Shown here: piece by piece, positions 34,430 through 43,295 of the stretch | How positions within the stretch are numbered: position 1 is the first letter of the stretch | Layout: the number at the start of each line of letters is the position of its first letter | Assembly: GCA_026707405.1 (NCBI GenBank) | Contig: JAPOWW010000012.1 | Coordinates: 1-43,508, forward strand | DNA from: Chloroflexota bacterium | GTDB lineage: Bacteria > Chloroflexota > UBA11872 > VXNJ01 | Reading direction: 5' to 3' | DNA: 43,508 nucleotides | Program-made: the position numbers and the translations under genes | Notes under the pieces: model-generated | Databases searched by the model: none | Seen by the model: only the letters and a program-made list of their open reading frames with translations | What the model was told of the DNA's origin: nothing

Positions 34430-35488
34430 TTGAAGATGGCGCAACCCGCATTGAACGGCGCGCGGGCCGTGACCGACACGCTGGGCCGCCCCATACGCGA
34501 TCTGCGGGTGTCGCTAACGGACCGCTGCAACTTCCGATGCGACTACTGCATGCCCGCCGAGATATTCGGTGAGCACTACGAGTTTCTGCACAGACGCGAG
34601 ATCCTCAGCTTCGAGGAAATCGAGCGGCTGGTGCGGATATTCGTCGGTTTCGGCGTCAAGAAAGTCCGGCTCACCGGCGGCGAACCCCTACTGCGCAAGG
34701 ATGTCCCCGTGCTGGTCGAAATGCTATCGAGAATCGATGGTATAGACGATCTCACGCTAACCACCAATGGCTACCTCCTCGACCGGCTCGCCGCGCCGCT
34801 TGCCAAGGCCGGACTTCAAAGGGTCACGGTGAGTCTCGACAGCCCCGACGACGGAATTTTCAGGCAAATGAACGGCCGGGACTACGGTGTTGAGCCTGTT
34901 CTGAAGGGGATAGAGTCCGCGGCGGCAGCCGGGTTGAGTCCGATCAAGATCAACTGCGTAGTCATTCGCGGCGTCAACGACCACACGATTGTCGATCTCG
35001 CCCGACGCTTCAAAAGATCAGGCCACATCCTTCGGTTCATCGAATACATGGACGTTGGCAATCGGAACAACTGGAACCTGTCTCAGGTCGTCACAGCCCG
35101 AGAAATATGCGAGCGGATCGACTCGGAGTTTCCGCTAGAACCGCTGAACCCCAACTATCGCGGCGAAGTGGCAAACAGGTTTGCCTACGCCGACGGATCG
35201 GGCGAGATCGGGATCGTCGCGTCGGTCAGCCAGCCGTTCTGCGGCGACTGCTCGCGCGCGCGCCTCTCGACCGACGGTCGCCTGGTTACCTGTCTGTTCG
35301 CGGGCGGCGGCGAATCGCTGCGAGACCTGATGCGCGCCGGCTGTTCCGATGCGGAGATGGAGCGGGCTATCGGTCGAATTTGGTCGGCCAGGACAGACCG
35401 GTATTCGGAGGAGCGTTCCGAGAATACCGATCTCGACGGGTACGCCCGCTCGGACCGCAAGATCGAGATGTACCAGATTGGCGGCTGA
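34430..35488 (+). CDS. moaA: GTP 3',8-cyclase MoaA (molybdenum cofactor)
   Basis: A 352-residue radical SAM enzyme catalysing the first step of molybdopterin synthesis, GTP to 3',8-cyclo-7,8-dihydro-GTP. The SAM cluster is C33-x3-C37-x2-C40 in DRCNFRCDYCMP, followed by the TGGEPLLRKDV SAM-binding strand. The C-terminal cluster that binds GTP has C271, C274 and C288 (FCGDCSRARLSTDGRLVTCLF). The protein ends in GG, the tail required for activity in characterised MoaA. The start is TTG at 34430 with GAGG five bases upstream; ATG at 34436 is possible. No moaC or other Moco gene is nearby; the Fe-S genes upstream may explain its location. Confidence 0.95.
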   Translation: MKMAQPALNGARAVTDTLGRPIRDLRVSLTDRCNFRCDYCMPAEIFGEHYEFLHRREILSFEEIERLVRIFVGFGVKKVRLTGGEPLLRKDVPVLVEMLSRIDGIDDLTLTTNGYLLDRLAAPLAKAGLQRVTVSLDSPDDGIFRQMNGRDYGVEPVLKGIESAAAAGLSPIKINCVVIRGVNDHTIVDLARRFKRSGHILRFIEYMDVGNRNNWNLSQVVTAREICERIDSEFPLEPLNPNYRGEVANRFAYADGSGEIGIVASVSQPFCGDCSRARLSTDGRLVTCLFAGGGESLRDLMRAGCSDAEMERAIGRIWSARTDRYSEERSENTDLDGYARSDRKIEMYQIGG

Positions 35489-35497
35489 CCCCGGATA

Positions 35498-36139
35498 ATG
35501 GCCGGATCGCCGAAACCCGGTCCGACGCTGAATATCGAGACAATCACGGCTGGGCCGCTTGAGACCAACACCTACCTCATCTCCTCCGGTACGGAGATAG
35601 TGATTGTCGATCCCGGCTTCAGCTCGGCCGAGCTTGTGTTAGAGCGCGCTCGGTCAAGCGATCTGCGGATCACCGCCATCGTGAACACTCATGGACATTG
35701 GGATCATGCCGGCGATAACGCGCGGCTGATGCGTGATACGGGAGCGCCGTTGTACATTCACGAGGACGACGCCAAGATGGTGATGTCGCCCTCGCCGCTA
35801 ATCCCGCTGCCCCTCCCGCCCGAACCCGCAAACCCCTCCAAGTTGATGTGCGATGGCGACATGCTCAATCTCGGTGAGCATGTGTTCCGCGTAATGCATA
35901 CGCCTGGCCACACCCCCGGCAGCGTTTGTCTGTTGTTCGAGTCCGAGAAAACATTGATTACGGGCGACACCCTGTTCCAAGGGACGTACGGTCGCTACGA
36001 CCTACCCGGTGGCGATGTCGAGGCGCTTTACCGGAGCCTCCGGCTGCTTGCGAAGCTCAATGCTGATTACCTCGTCTACCCCGGCCACGGCCCACCCACC
36101 ACCATCGGAGCCGAGAGTTACTGGCTTTCTGAGCTATAG
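35498..36139 (+). CDS. MBL-fold metallo-hydrolase (glyoxalase II-like)
   Basis: A 213-residue metallo-beta-lactamase-fold hydrolase with all metal ligands: H65-x-H67-x-D69-H70 in NTHGHWDHAGDN, His in MHTPGHTPGS, Asp in ITGDTLFQGTYG and the last His in YPGHGPPT. The compact length and the GDTLF segment match the glyoxalase II-like YcbL group of thioester hydrolases. It starts nine bases after the moaA stop with little ribosome-binding signal, so it is probably translated in the same transcript by coupling. Its link to molybdenum cofactor or Fe-S metabolism is unclear. Confidence 0.92.
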   Translation: MAGSPKPGPTLNIETITAGPLETNTYLISSGTEIVIVDPGFSSAELVLERARSSDLRITAIVNTHGHWDHAGDNARLMRDTGAPLYIHEDDAKMVMSPSPLIPLPLPPEPANPSKLMCDGDMLNLGEHVFRVMHTPGHTPGSVCLLFESEKTLITGDTLFQGTYGRYDLPGGDVEALYRSLRLLAKLNADYLVYPGHGPPTTIGAESYWLSEL

Positions 36140-36175
36140 ACATTCGATCTAGGGGGCCCGTGCGTCTGCGCCCGG

Positions 36176-37579
36176 CTAGTCCCGGTCCCGCAAATCGCTA
36201 TTCCGCTCAGATTCGTCGGGCCACATGATGCCCGGATTTAGCACGCCCGCGGGATCGAACTCACGCTTCAGACGGCGCATCGCCCGAATCGTATCCCAGT
36301 CCCAGGCGTAGGGAACAAAGTCCCGCTTCACCAGACCCAAGCCATGCTCACCCGAAAGTACACCGCCGGAATCTACGCCTATGCGCGCCAGTTCCCCAAG
36401 CACAGCCCGCGCGGAGGCGGTCTCCGACTTGCTCGAAGGCTCGTAGATGACATTGGGATGCAGCGTCCCGTCGCCGATGTGTCCGAACAGGGCGATCAGG
36501 ACATCCCGTTCGCTGGCGAGTTTCTTGATGCGGTCCACGGCATGCGGCAGGTTGGTGCGGGGCACGCATATGTCCTCGCCGATCTTTCCAGGCTTAAGCT
36601 GGGCGAGCGACGACGTGATGGCTCCCCGAGCTTCCCATGCTCGCCGCTGCTCAACCCCGGAAACGGCCTCCTGCACGTTCTCGGCGCCGGAATCCCTTAG
36701 CGACTCCAGTGTGACCGCGCCGTCGCGTGATAGCGATTCTCGGTCGCCATGAAGCTCAATCAGTAGCAGCGCGCCGATTTCGAGGGACAGTCCGCGGTCC
36801 CGCGCGGCCTGGACGGCCCGAATCGAAACGTCGTCCATGAACTCCAGCTTTCCCGGAATTACCCCTGTATCCAGCAAGTCCACCGTCGCCTGGGCCGCGG
36901 TCTGGGCGCTGTGGAAAGTCGCCGTAACGGTGTGAAATCCCTCGGGTGCTGGAACCAGACGCGCCTGCACTTCAGTGACGAGACCCAGAGTCCCCTCCGA
37001 GCCGATCATCAGATCTACCATCATTTCACCGGCAGTGCCCCGGTTGTACGTCACGACGGAGCCCGAGCAATCGGCAACCTCCAGCGAGGTTAGGTAATGG
37101 CGCGTCACGCCGTATTTCAGCGCGTGCGGACCGCCCGCGTTGGTCGCCGCGTTTCCGCCCATGGTGGTCACGTCCTGCGAGGAGGGATCGGGCGGATAGA
37201 ACAGACCGGCTGCCTTCGCCGCCGATTGCACTTCCAGGGTGGTAACGCCCGCGCCGGCGCGCACGGTCAGGTCCTCCCGGTCGATATACGGCCCCGACCT
37301 CAGTCCGGACAGCGAAACCACGATGGAGCCTTTCGGCGGCACCGCCCCGGCTGAGAGGCTGGTCCCGGCCCCACGCCCAACTACGGTGATTCCTATCTCG
37401 CGGGCCAGTTGCAAAACGCTCGCCGTCTCCTCTGCCGTTCCGGGAAACACCGCCGCCAACGGCTCGCCGCGATAGCCCACGGTCGCGTCCACCGCGTAGC
37501 TGACCAGCGAAGCCCGGGAGCGTAGAACGTGAGCCGCGCCAACCACAGCTTCTAGGCGGTCGATGATATCTACAGCCAC
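36176..37579 (-). CDS. FAD-linked oxidase, GlcD/D-lactate dehydrogenase type
   Basis: A 467-residue flavoprotein of the VAO/PCMH family. The FAD domain carries VVGRGAGTSLSAGAVPPKGSIVVSLSGL and TMGGNAATNAGGPHALKYGVTRHYLTSLEV. The C-terminal oxidase domain has FGHIGDGTLHPNVIY, SGEHGLGLVKRDFV and the ending FDPAGVLNPGIMW. These are the marks of glycolate oxidase subunit GlcD, D-lactate dehydrogenase and D-2-hydroxyglutarate dehydrogenase. GlcE and GlcF partners are not present, so a single-subunit D-2-hydroxy acid dehydrogenase is more likely. The start is GTG at 37579, 30 bp after the Gfo/Idh stop, so the two form an operon. Confidence 0.92.
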   Translation of the reverse strand: MAVDIIDRLEAVVGAAHVLRSRASLVSYAVDATVGYRGEPLAAVFPGTAEETASVLQLAREIGITVVGRGAGTSLSAGAVPPKGSIVVSLSGLRSGPYIDREDLTVRAGAGVTTLEVQSAAKAAGLFYPPDPSSQDVTTMGGNAATNAGGPHALKYGVTRHYLTSLEVADCSGSVVTYNRGTAGEMMVDLMIGSEGTLGLVTEVQARLVPAPEGFHTVTATFHSAQTAAQATVDLLDTGVIPGKLEFMDDVSIRAVQAARDRGLSLEIGALLLIELHGDRESLSRDGAVTLESLRDSGAENVQEAVSGVEQRRAWEARGAITSSLAQLKPGKIGEDICVPRTNLPHAVDRIKKLASERDVLIALFGHIGDGTLHPNVIYEPSSKSETASARAVLGELARIGVDSGGVLSGEHGLGLVKRDFVPYAWDWDTIRAMRRLKREFDPAGVLNPGIMWPDESERNSDLRDRD

Positions 37580-37609
37580 CTAAAGCAGCCTCTAGACCAA
37601 CAAGCCGAA

Positions 37610-38635
37610 TCAGGACAGCGGCAGGGTCACCCACTCTCCCCGCCGCTTCGAAATGTCCACCGCGAATCCGACTTCGTGAGTGTTCACCGCATTCTCCAGG
37701 CTGACCCTCGTCTGGCTGCCGGTCGAAATGCACTCGACAAACTCACGCATCAGATACGGAAAGGCGTGATCGTCCACGCTGCCGCTGTCGAGACCCTGCT
37801 CGTCCAGGACCACGAACGGCTCGCCTTCGGCATTTTCACGAGTGAACACCCGTTCGTTCCTGATGACGCCCCGGTCACCCAGGATGTCCAGATTTACCTG
37901 ATAAGGCATGTGCCCGTGAATCGCGGCGGACACCCTTCCGACCGCCCCGTTGGAATATGTGACAAGCAGGGAGTCGACGGCGTGCATCTCGTAACCTTCC
38001 GCCGCCGCCGAGCCGATCTGAGTGGACGCCGCGCACACGGCGGTAATATCGAGTCCGGTGATGAAGCGCACTGCGTCGACCGCGTGAACGCCGCCGACCA
38101 TGTAGGCGTTGCCCGCTTCCTCCGCCGTCTTGTAGTAGTCCGGGCGGCCGAGCCTCGAATGCCAGTAGTCGGCCCCGATCATGTATATCTCGCCCAACGC
38201 CCCGCTCTGCACGATCTCGTGCATCCGCCTGATAAGCGGAGTGCCCCGGCTGACGAAGCCCACCGACGTCACCACTCCGGCGGCACACACCGCCTCGCGC
38301 ATCCTGGCAAGGTCCTCACGCGTCAGCGCGACCGGCTTCTCGATAAACATATGTTTGCCCGCTCCCGCCCCATCAACGGCGTTCTGCGCGTGCAAGCCGT
38401 TAGGCGTGCATATCGAGACCGCGTCCAAATCGGGGTCGGACAGAAGGTCGGCGTAGTCCGTGTAGATACGGCAGTCGAGGCGGTTGGCGCTGGCGAGACT
38501 GGCGGCGCTCTCCCGGCGGCGACTGCCGATTGCGACTATTTCACAGCCGGGCGTCGATTGGTATGCCGAGGCATGAGCTCCGGCCACCCAACCCGCTCCC
38601 CATATTCCGATTCCTATCTGACTACCTGATGCCAT
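37610..38635 (-). CDS. Gfo/Idh/MocA-family NAD(P)-dependent oxidoreductase
   Basis: A 341-residue dehydrogenase. The Rossmann domain starts GIGIWGAGWVAGAHASAYQS and contains the EKPVALTREDLARM strand with the conserved Lys. The C-terminal sheet includes GGVHAVDAVRFITGLDI, where the His expected to act in catalysis lies. Relatives oxidise sugars, inositols and their derivatives or act on amino-sugars. A good GGAGGAGAT lies before the ATG. It is the first gene of a pair with the GlcD-type oxidase, a pairing that fits breakdown of a polyol or hydroxy-acid sugar, by inference. Confidence 0.92.
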   Translation of the reverse strand: MASGSQIGIGIWGAGWVAGAHASAYQSTPGCEIVAIGSRRRESAASLASANRLDCRIYTDYADLLSDPDLDAVSICTPNGLHAQNAVDGAGAGKHMFIEKPVALTREDLARMREAVCAAGVVTSVGFVSRGTPLIRRMHEIVQSGALGEIYMIGADYWHSRLGRPDYYKTAEEAGNAYMVGGVHAVDAVRFITGLDITAVCAASTQIGSAAAEGYEMHAVDSLLVTYSNGAVGRVSAAIHGHMPYQVNLDILGDRGVIRNERVFTRENAEGEPFVVLDEQGLDSGSVDDHAFPYLMREFVECISTGSQTRVSLENAVNTHEVGFAVDISKRRGEWVTLPLS

Positions 38636-38872
38636 TCAGGATCTCCTCCAGTGGCCGATGAGCCGGCGCTCGCGACGCGACGTTTTTTACTCTCGGACGT
38701 TCACGCGCCAACGCACGGCGTGCCGAATTGATCTGGCTATCTCGCTCCGCTCGTCGAACTCGCTTTCGTATACAGTTGACTTTTCCGTTTATTATCCAAC
38801 TTCCACGTTCGATGTCATGGAGTTTTGTAGATTTCCGAAACAGATTCATCCACAGACGCAACGCCCGGTGAA

Positions 38873-40417
38873 GTGACGCAAGCCAGCACCGGCGGTCCCC
38901 GCTGGCGAGTATGGCAGGCCAGCGCCGTGGCTTTCACGGCCAGCGCTGCCACTCTCGTGCTGGAACTGGTGGCCGGACGCCTTATGGCTCCCTGGCTGGG
39001 TGTGAACCTCTATTCCTGGACGAGCATTATCGGCGTGGTTCTTGCAGGTATCGCTGTCGGAAATTACCTGGGAGGGCGGCTCGCCGACCGGCGAGCCTCG
39101 AACAACATCCTCGCCGCGATCCTGCTGACCGGCTCGGCGTTCGCCGTTTTGGTCCTTCCGCTTACGGCCTGGGTCCTTAATGCCGTGACCGACTGGCCGA
39201 TACCCGCCTACCTTCAGTACTTGCTCGCCAACGTCTTCCTGTTCCTGCTGCCGAGCCTCGTGCTTGGTATGGTCAGCCCGGTTGTCATCAAGCTCACCCT
39301 CTCCGACCTCGGACAGACCGGCAGCGTCGTCGGCAGGGTCTACGCCTGGTCGACTGCGGGAAGCATCCTTGGCACCTTCCTGACAGGGTTCGTCCTGGTC
39401 GCGGTGTTCGGCACGAGATCCATCGTCTTCGCCGTCGCCGTCGTGCTCCTTCTGCTCGCGATCGTGGCGGGGCGACTGTTCCGCCGCCCGCTTGTCGTGA
39501 TAGTTCTCGCGGTCATCGTGGCCGGAGCCCTGTTCGGCCTCAGACAAGGCAACGCCTTCGCCGTCCCGTGTGTCGAAGAATCCCAGTATTACTGCATTCT
39601 CTGGTACAGCGAGGAGGACGACCCAAACGTCCGTGTGTTGATCCTCGACCACATGGTCCAGTCATACAACAACATGGTCGATCCGCTGGAGCTTGGTTAC
39701 GGGTACGAACGGGTTTATGCCGAAGTTATCCAGCCGGGACTTGTCGACGTCGATTCGCCCAGGAGTCTGTTCATCGGCGGCGGAGGATACACCTTTCCCA
39801 GATGGATGCAGACAAAGTATCCGCAAGGCAGTTCGGACGTGCTCGAGATCGACCGTGAAGTCTATGAGGTCGCGTATCGAGACCTCGGTATCAGTCCCGA
39901 TCTCGACATTTCAACCTATGCCGTCGACGCGCGGCTGTTTCTCTTTCTGAACCGTCCTACCGACGAATACGACATCGTGTTTGGTGACGCCTTTCACAAC
40001 TTCGCCGTCCCTTATCACCTCACCACGCTCGAGTTCAACGAGCTAGTGAAGCGGTCCCTCAAGTCCGACGGCATCTACGTTATGAACCTCATTGATACGT
40101 TCGGCCGCGGCGAGTTCTTGCGTGCCTACATCCGGACCGCCAGGCAGACCTTTGAGAACGTGTACCTGATAACCGAAGGCGATCTGAACCCCCGCCAAGG
40201 GCGCTCCACATTTGTGATAGCGATGTCCGACAAGCCGCTGGACTTCGATTCCGTGCCGACGCTCGCCCGGGCCAACCTGGGCAGGGACTCCATTGCGCGG
40301 CTCTATCCCGCCGAGAGTTTGCAGGAATATCTGGACGCGGGAAGCGACCTCATCCTCACCGACGACTTCGTTCCGGTCGACAACCTGCTGTCCCACTTGC
40401 TCGACGAGGACCCATAG
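38873..40417 (+). CDS. Membrane-fused spermidine synthase-like protein
   Basis: A 514-residue fusion. Residues 1-215 contain about seven hydrophobic segments with internal G-x-x-x-G patterns (AVAFTASAATLVLELVAGRLMAPWLG, GIAVGNYLGGRLADRR) typical of the fused MFS/spermidine synthase group. Residues 240-514 are an aminopropyltransferase-like Rossmann domain: LILDHMVQSYNN, SLFIGGGGYTFPRWM (SAM/dcSAM loop), VLEIDREVYEVA, and YDIVFGDAFHNFAVPYHL in the place of the D-A-x-D active site. The second Asp of that motif is replaced, so polyamine synthesis is doubtful and another methyl- or aminopropyl transfer is possible. The start is GTG. Confidence 0.88.
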   Translation: MTQASTGGPRWRVWQASAVAFTASAATLVLELVAGRLMAPWLGVNLYSWTSIIGVVLAGIAVGNYLGGRLADRRASNNILAAILLTGSAFAVLVLPLTAWVLNAVTDWPIPAYLQYLLANVFLFLLPSLVLGMVSPVVIKLTLSDLGQTGSVVGRVYAWSTAGSILGTFLTGFVLVAVFGTRSIVFAVAVVLLLLAIVAGRLFRRPLVVIVLAVIVAGALFGLRQGNAFAVPCVEESQYYCILWYSEEDDPNVRVLILDHMVQSYNNMVDPLELGYGYERVYAEVIQPGLVDVDSPRSLFIGGGGYTFPRWMQTKYPQGSSDVLEIDREVYEVAYRDLGISPDLDISTYAVDARLFLFLNRPTDEYDIVFGDAFHNFAVPYHLTTLEFNELVKRSLKSDGIYVMNLIDTFGRGEFLRAYIRTARQTFENVYLITEGDLNPRQGRSTFVIAMSDKPLDFDSVPTLARANLGRDSIARLYPAESLQEYLDAGSDLILTDDFVPVDNLLSHLLDEDP

Positions 40418-40473
40418 AACCAGTCGTCTGGACGGACCGGTTGGAGGGAAGCCTTACTGACTTGACCGTCCGG

Positions 40474-41118
40474 CTAACCGGTCTTGCGGGGAAACCACGA
40501 GATCGCGGGAGGACCGGTGGAAGTGCTCGCGCCCGACTCGATCAATCTGGCAAGTTCGTCCTTCGCTCCGCCGATGATGGGCTTGCCGTGGCCGGGCATG
40601 AGGTTCTCGAACTCATAGTCGAGCAGATGCGACAGCGATTCCGAAGGCCGCGGATGGCCGTTCGGATGCCCGCCGAGCTTCATGCCCTTCGGCGCCCATT
40701 TCGCCGTTGTCCCCAGCGCATCACCCACGAACAGCGTCCCGCCGTGCGCTCCGCTCAGCAGCGCCTGCTCGCCGGGCGTTAGTCCGGGCACGCCGATGGC
40801 GCGAATGCCGCATTCGTGCTCGAAGCCGTCCCCATAGGCGGTGAACTCGTCGATATCCTCGATCATGTGCCGGTCAAGCTCGGGCACGAAAACCGGAGCG
40901 CCGGCCCGCTTTGAAAAAAGCCGCGCCGACCGCTCGTGCCAGCCGACGGTCAGGAAAATCGCTTTGATGTCGTCAGCCTCTTCGAGCATCCCGATCGACT
41001 CAAGCGGGTCCACTAGCACACTGCCCTTCTCGGTTCGAAGCCAGTACGCCTCCAGTGACCACCACCCGGGCCACCGAATGCTCCAATGAAACAACCCGGG
41101 CAGAACTTCCTTAAGCAT
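40474..41118 (-). CDS. MBL-fold-like protein without the HxHxDH metal motif
   Basis: A 214-residue protein with MBL-fold strands at both ends (GSVLVDPLESIGM, IRAIGVPGLTPGEQALLS, GGTLFVGDALGTTAKW, FENLMPGHGKPII) but with VGWHERS where the family has THxHxDH. All four positions of H-x-H-x-D-H differ, although GDAL and PGHG are kept. The front ligand set is thus absent and a normal two-zinc hydrolase is unlikely. The start at 41118 (ATG) follows an in-frame GTG at 41124; no strong ribosome-binding site is visible for either. It converges with the membrane-fused spermidine synthase gene. Confidence 0.75.
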   Translation of the reverse strand: MLKEVLPGLFHWSIRWPGWWSLEAYWLRTEKGSVLVDPLESIGMLEEADDIKAIFLTVGWHERSARLFSKRAGAPVFVPELDRHMIEDIDEFTAYGDGFEHECGIRAIGVPGLTPGEQALLSGAHGGTLFVGDALGTTAKWAPKGMKLGGHPNGHPRPSESLSHLLDYEFENLMPGHGKPIIGGAKDELARLIESGASTSTGPPAISWFPRKTG

Positions 41119-41286
41119 GACCACGCTCGATAGCTAAACATCGACTTCCACCAGCGAACCACAGTCTAGCCCGCGTGGCGATACCCGATTCACCCGGACA
41201 CGCAATATCCAATCCCACTCGGCGGTAGACGCACTTCGCGAGAGAGCGCCGCGCCGTGATGGTGGTAGCCTAATCGATCTGATCAG

Positions 41287-42498
41287 TTGGCCTTCCACAC
41301 CCGTCGGGCAAGAGCCGCCAGTTACTTGATTCAGCCAAACGCAACACCCCTCGCCATCGGCCTCAACCTGCGGGTCGCCAACCTTCCGCGCGTCGACGGC
41401 AACTCGGCCATGACCCGATCTCTGGCGGCCGCGCTCGCCCGAAATGCCGGAGAGCACCGCCTGTCCTATTTCTTCGACTCGGAGCCGCTTGACCCTTTTC
41501 AGCGCCTCCCAAACGTCAAGCACGTAGTGCTGCGGCCATTTCCTTTCTTGAACGGTGCGCTCTGGAGACTGGGCGGAGGGGACCCTTGGTACCGGTTTCG
41601 CCTAAAGCTGAGCCGCTCCTGGAATAGGCTCGACGCCGCCGTCTACAACGCCCACGAGCCTCTACCCATCGGTCGGGGGCCACCAGGCGTCGCGATAGTC
41701 CACGATCTAGCCTTCATGCTCCCGGACGCGCGGCGCCACTTCCCGCTCGACGTTATTAGACATCTCGACCGGTGGACGGCCCAGAGCGTTCATGCCGCGA
41801 CCAGACTAATGGCGGTGTCTGCAACCACTGGCACCGACCTGACGCGGATATACGGTGTGCCGGAATCGAAGGTAGCGGTGCTTCCCAACGCGCACGACCG
41901 CGACGTCTTCCATGCCTGTATTCCGGCGACCGAAGTCGAAGCCGCGTTAACGGAACTGGGAGTCGAAAAGCCCTACTTCCTGCACGTCGGTACGGCGCAG
42001 CCACGCAAAAACATCCCGGCCATAACCCGGGCCTTCGAGGGTCTAGTCACGAAGAACCGGATCCCGCACAACCTGGTCCTCGTCGGAGGTGCGGGATGGG
42101 ACGCCGCCGAGGGAGGCAGTGGCGAGATTCCACGAAGCAAGCGGATCATCCAGCTTTCGTCGACCTCGAATAAACAGGTCGCATGCCTGATGGCCGGCGC
42201 CGACGCGTTAGTGATCGCCGGATTCTACGAAGGCTTCGGCCTGCCGGCGCTCGAAGCCATGGCCTGCGGCGCTCCTGTCGTCGCGGCGCGAGCGGGCGCG
42301 TTGCCGGAGGTAGTTGGAGATGCTGGAAAATACTTCGATCCCCATGACCCTGACGAGCTGGCGAGGATCATGGAATCGCTGGCCGCGGACGAGTCCCAGC
42401 GGCATGAGCTGAGCAGACGCGGACTTGAGCGCGCCAAGGCGTTTAGCTGGGATACGACGGCGCGGGGCCTCTTGCGGGTAATCGAAGAGATCGCCTGA
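41287..42498 (+). CDS. Glycosyltransferase, GT4 family
   Basis: A 403-residue GT-B fold enzyme. The N-terminal half contains the acceptor-side Rossmann fold (AIGLNLRVANLPRVDGNSAMTRSL, VAIVHDLAFMLPD). The C-terminal half holds LHVGTAQPRKNIPAITRAFEGL and the E-x7-E nucleotide-sugar site GFYEGFGLPALEAMACGAPVVAARAGALPEVVGDAG. The family transfers a sugar from an NDP or GDP donor with retention. The start is uncertain: TTG at 41287, or TTG at 41326 just before the first beta strand, which would suit the fold better. It stands alone, with no polysaccharide genes nearby. Confidence 0.9.
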   Translation: MAFHTRRARAASYLIQPNATPLAIGLNLRVANLPRVDGNSAMTRSLAAALARNAGEHRLSYFFDSEPLDPFQRLPNVKHVVLRPFPFLNGALWRLGGGDPWYRFRLKLSRSWNRLDAAVYNAHEPLPIGRGPPGVAIVHDLAFMLPDARRHFPLDVIRHLDRWTAQSVHAATRLMAVSATTGTDLTRIYGVPESKVAVLPNAHDRDVFHACIPATEVEAALTELGVEKPYFLHVGTAQPRKNIPAITRAFEGLVTKNRIPHNLVLVGGAGWDAAEGGSGEIPRSKRIIQLSSTSNKQVACLMAGADALVIAGFYEGFGLPALEAMACGAPVVAARAGALPEVVGDAGKYFDPHDPDELARIMESLAADESQRHELSRRGLERAKAFSWDTTARGLLRVIEEIA

Positions 42499-42508
42499 GG
42501 CTTCTCCC

Positions 42509-42533
42509 ATAGAAGTAGTTCGCGAACCGCCTC
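42509..42533. repeat. GTTCGCGAAC palindrome family, third copy
   Basis: The core GTTCGCGAAC (42518-42527) is followed by CGCCTC but its left arm (AGAAGTA) no longer matches, so only the ten-base core remains palindromic. It lies 20 bp after the glycosyltransferase stop and, as at 2396, between two convergent genes. Confidence 0.55.
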
Positions 42534-42612
42534 TCCTTATGTCCAAGCAACAAAGCCTGGATCTCGTTCGCACGGGAACAGCGAGCCGTTTCGACGCTTG
42601 CTCAAGTCGCGT

Positions 42613-43071
42613 CTATCCCGCCGGGGACTCAGCCTCCGATTCGGCGATTGCCTTCAGCCTCTTGAGCTGCTTCCTGGCGATCTGCCGGGTGAGCCAGCCA
42701 AACAGAAACCCCATCACCATCGCGAACCGCGACTCGGAAACTAGGGCGACCGAGTTTTCCACGATCACGCCGCCTTCGGAGGAAGCCAATCTGTATTCCA
42801 GGTCCATCGTAAACCCGCCGCCGGTGATCTTAGAGACGAGAAGATTGGGCCTCTCGTAGGCGGTTACCACACCCGAATACTCGGTCTCCCTGCCGCCTTC
42901 CTTGATCCTCTGCATGAACTCCGCGCCCACCGGATTCTCCGGGTCGAACTCCGAGGTGTACCTCATTTCAATCATTCCCTTAGCCCACTCGCCTCGCCGG
43001 TCTGGATCGGCGACGAGGTCGAAAACCGACTCCTGCGGCGCGTCTATCGATATCGAACCTAGCAACTTCAA
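42613..43071 (-). CDS. SRPBCC-family lipid/ligand-binding protein
   Basis: A 152-residue START/Bet v1-type fold protein. The opening strand SISIDAPQESVFDLVADPDRRGEWAKGM is the usual start of polyketide-cyclase-like SRPBCC domains, followed by the seven-stranded sheet (ETEYSGVVTAYERPNLLVSKI, FTMDLEYRLA, GVIVENSVALV) and the long C-terminal helix (QIARKQLKRLKAIAESE). Such proteins bind hydrophobic ligands in an open cavity; function here is unknown. The frame stays open to 43209, but TTG at 43071 is preferred because GGAG lies eight bases upstream and the extra 46 residues do not fit the family. Confidence 0.85.
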   Translation of the reverse strand: MKLLGSISIDAPQESVFDLVADPDRRGEWAKGMIEMRYTSEFDPENPVGAEFMQRIKEGGRETEYSGVVTAYERPNLLVSKITGGGFTMDLEYRLASSEGGVIVENSVALVSESRFAMVMGFLFGWLTRQIARKQLKRLKAIAESEAESPAG

Positions 43072-43295
43072 AATAGAATCTCCCAAACTGTCAAAAAGGA
43101 GCTGTTTCGACCCCGGGGGCGGCCTCTGGCAAGCTCGCCTGCCGTGTCCCGCCCTAGTCCAACTAACAGAGGAACTCCGCCTCAGTCTGCAAATAGAATA
43201 AGCCGCCATCGCGCCAGGGTCATTGCAAGAGCGGCCAATCGCCCCCGGCGTTATTCAGATATCCTAAGTCGTTCTTCAGCCCAAGGGAGAGAAGT

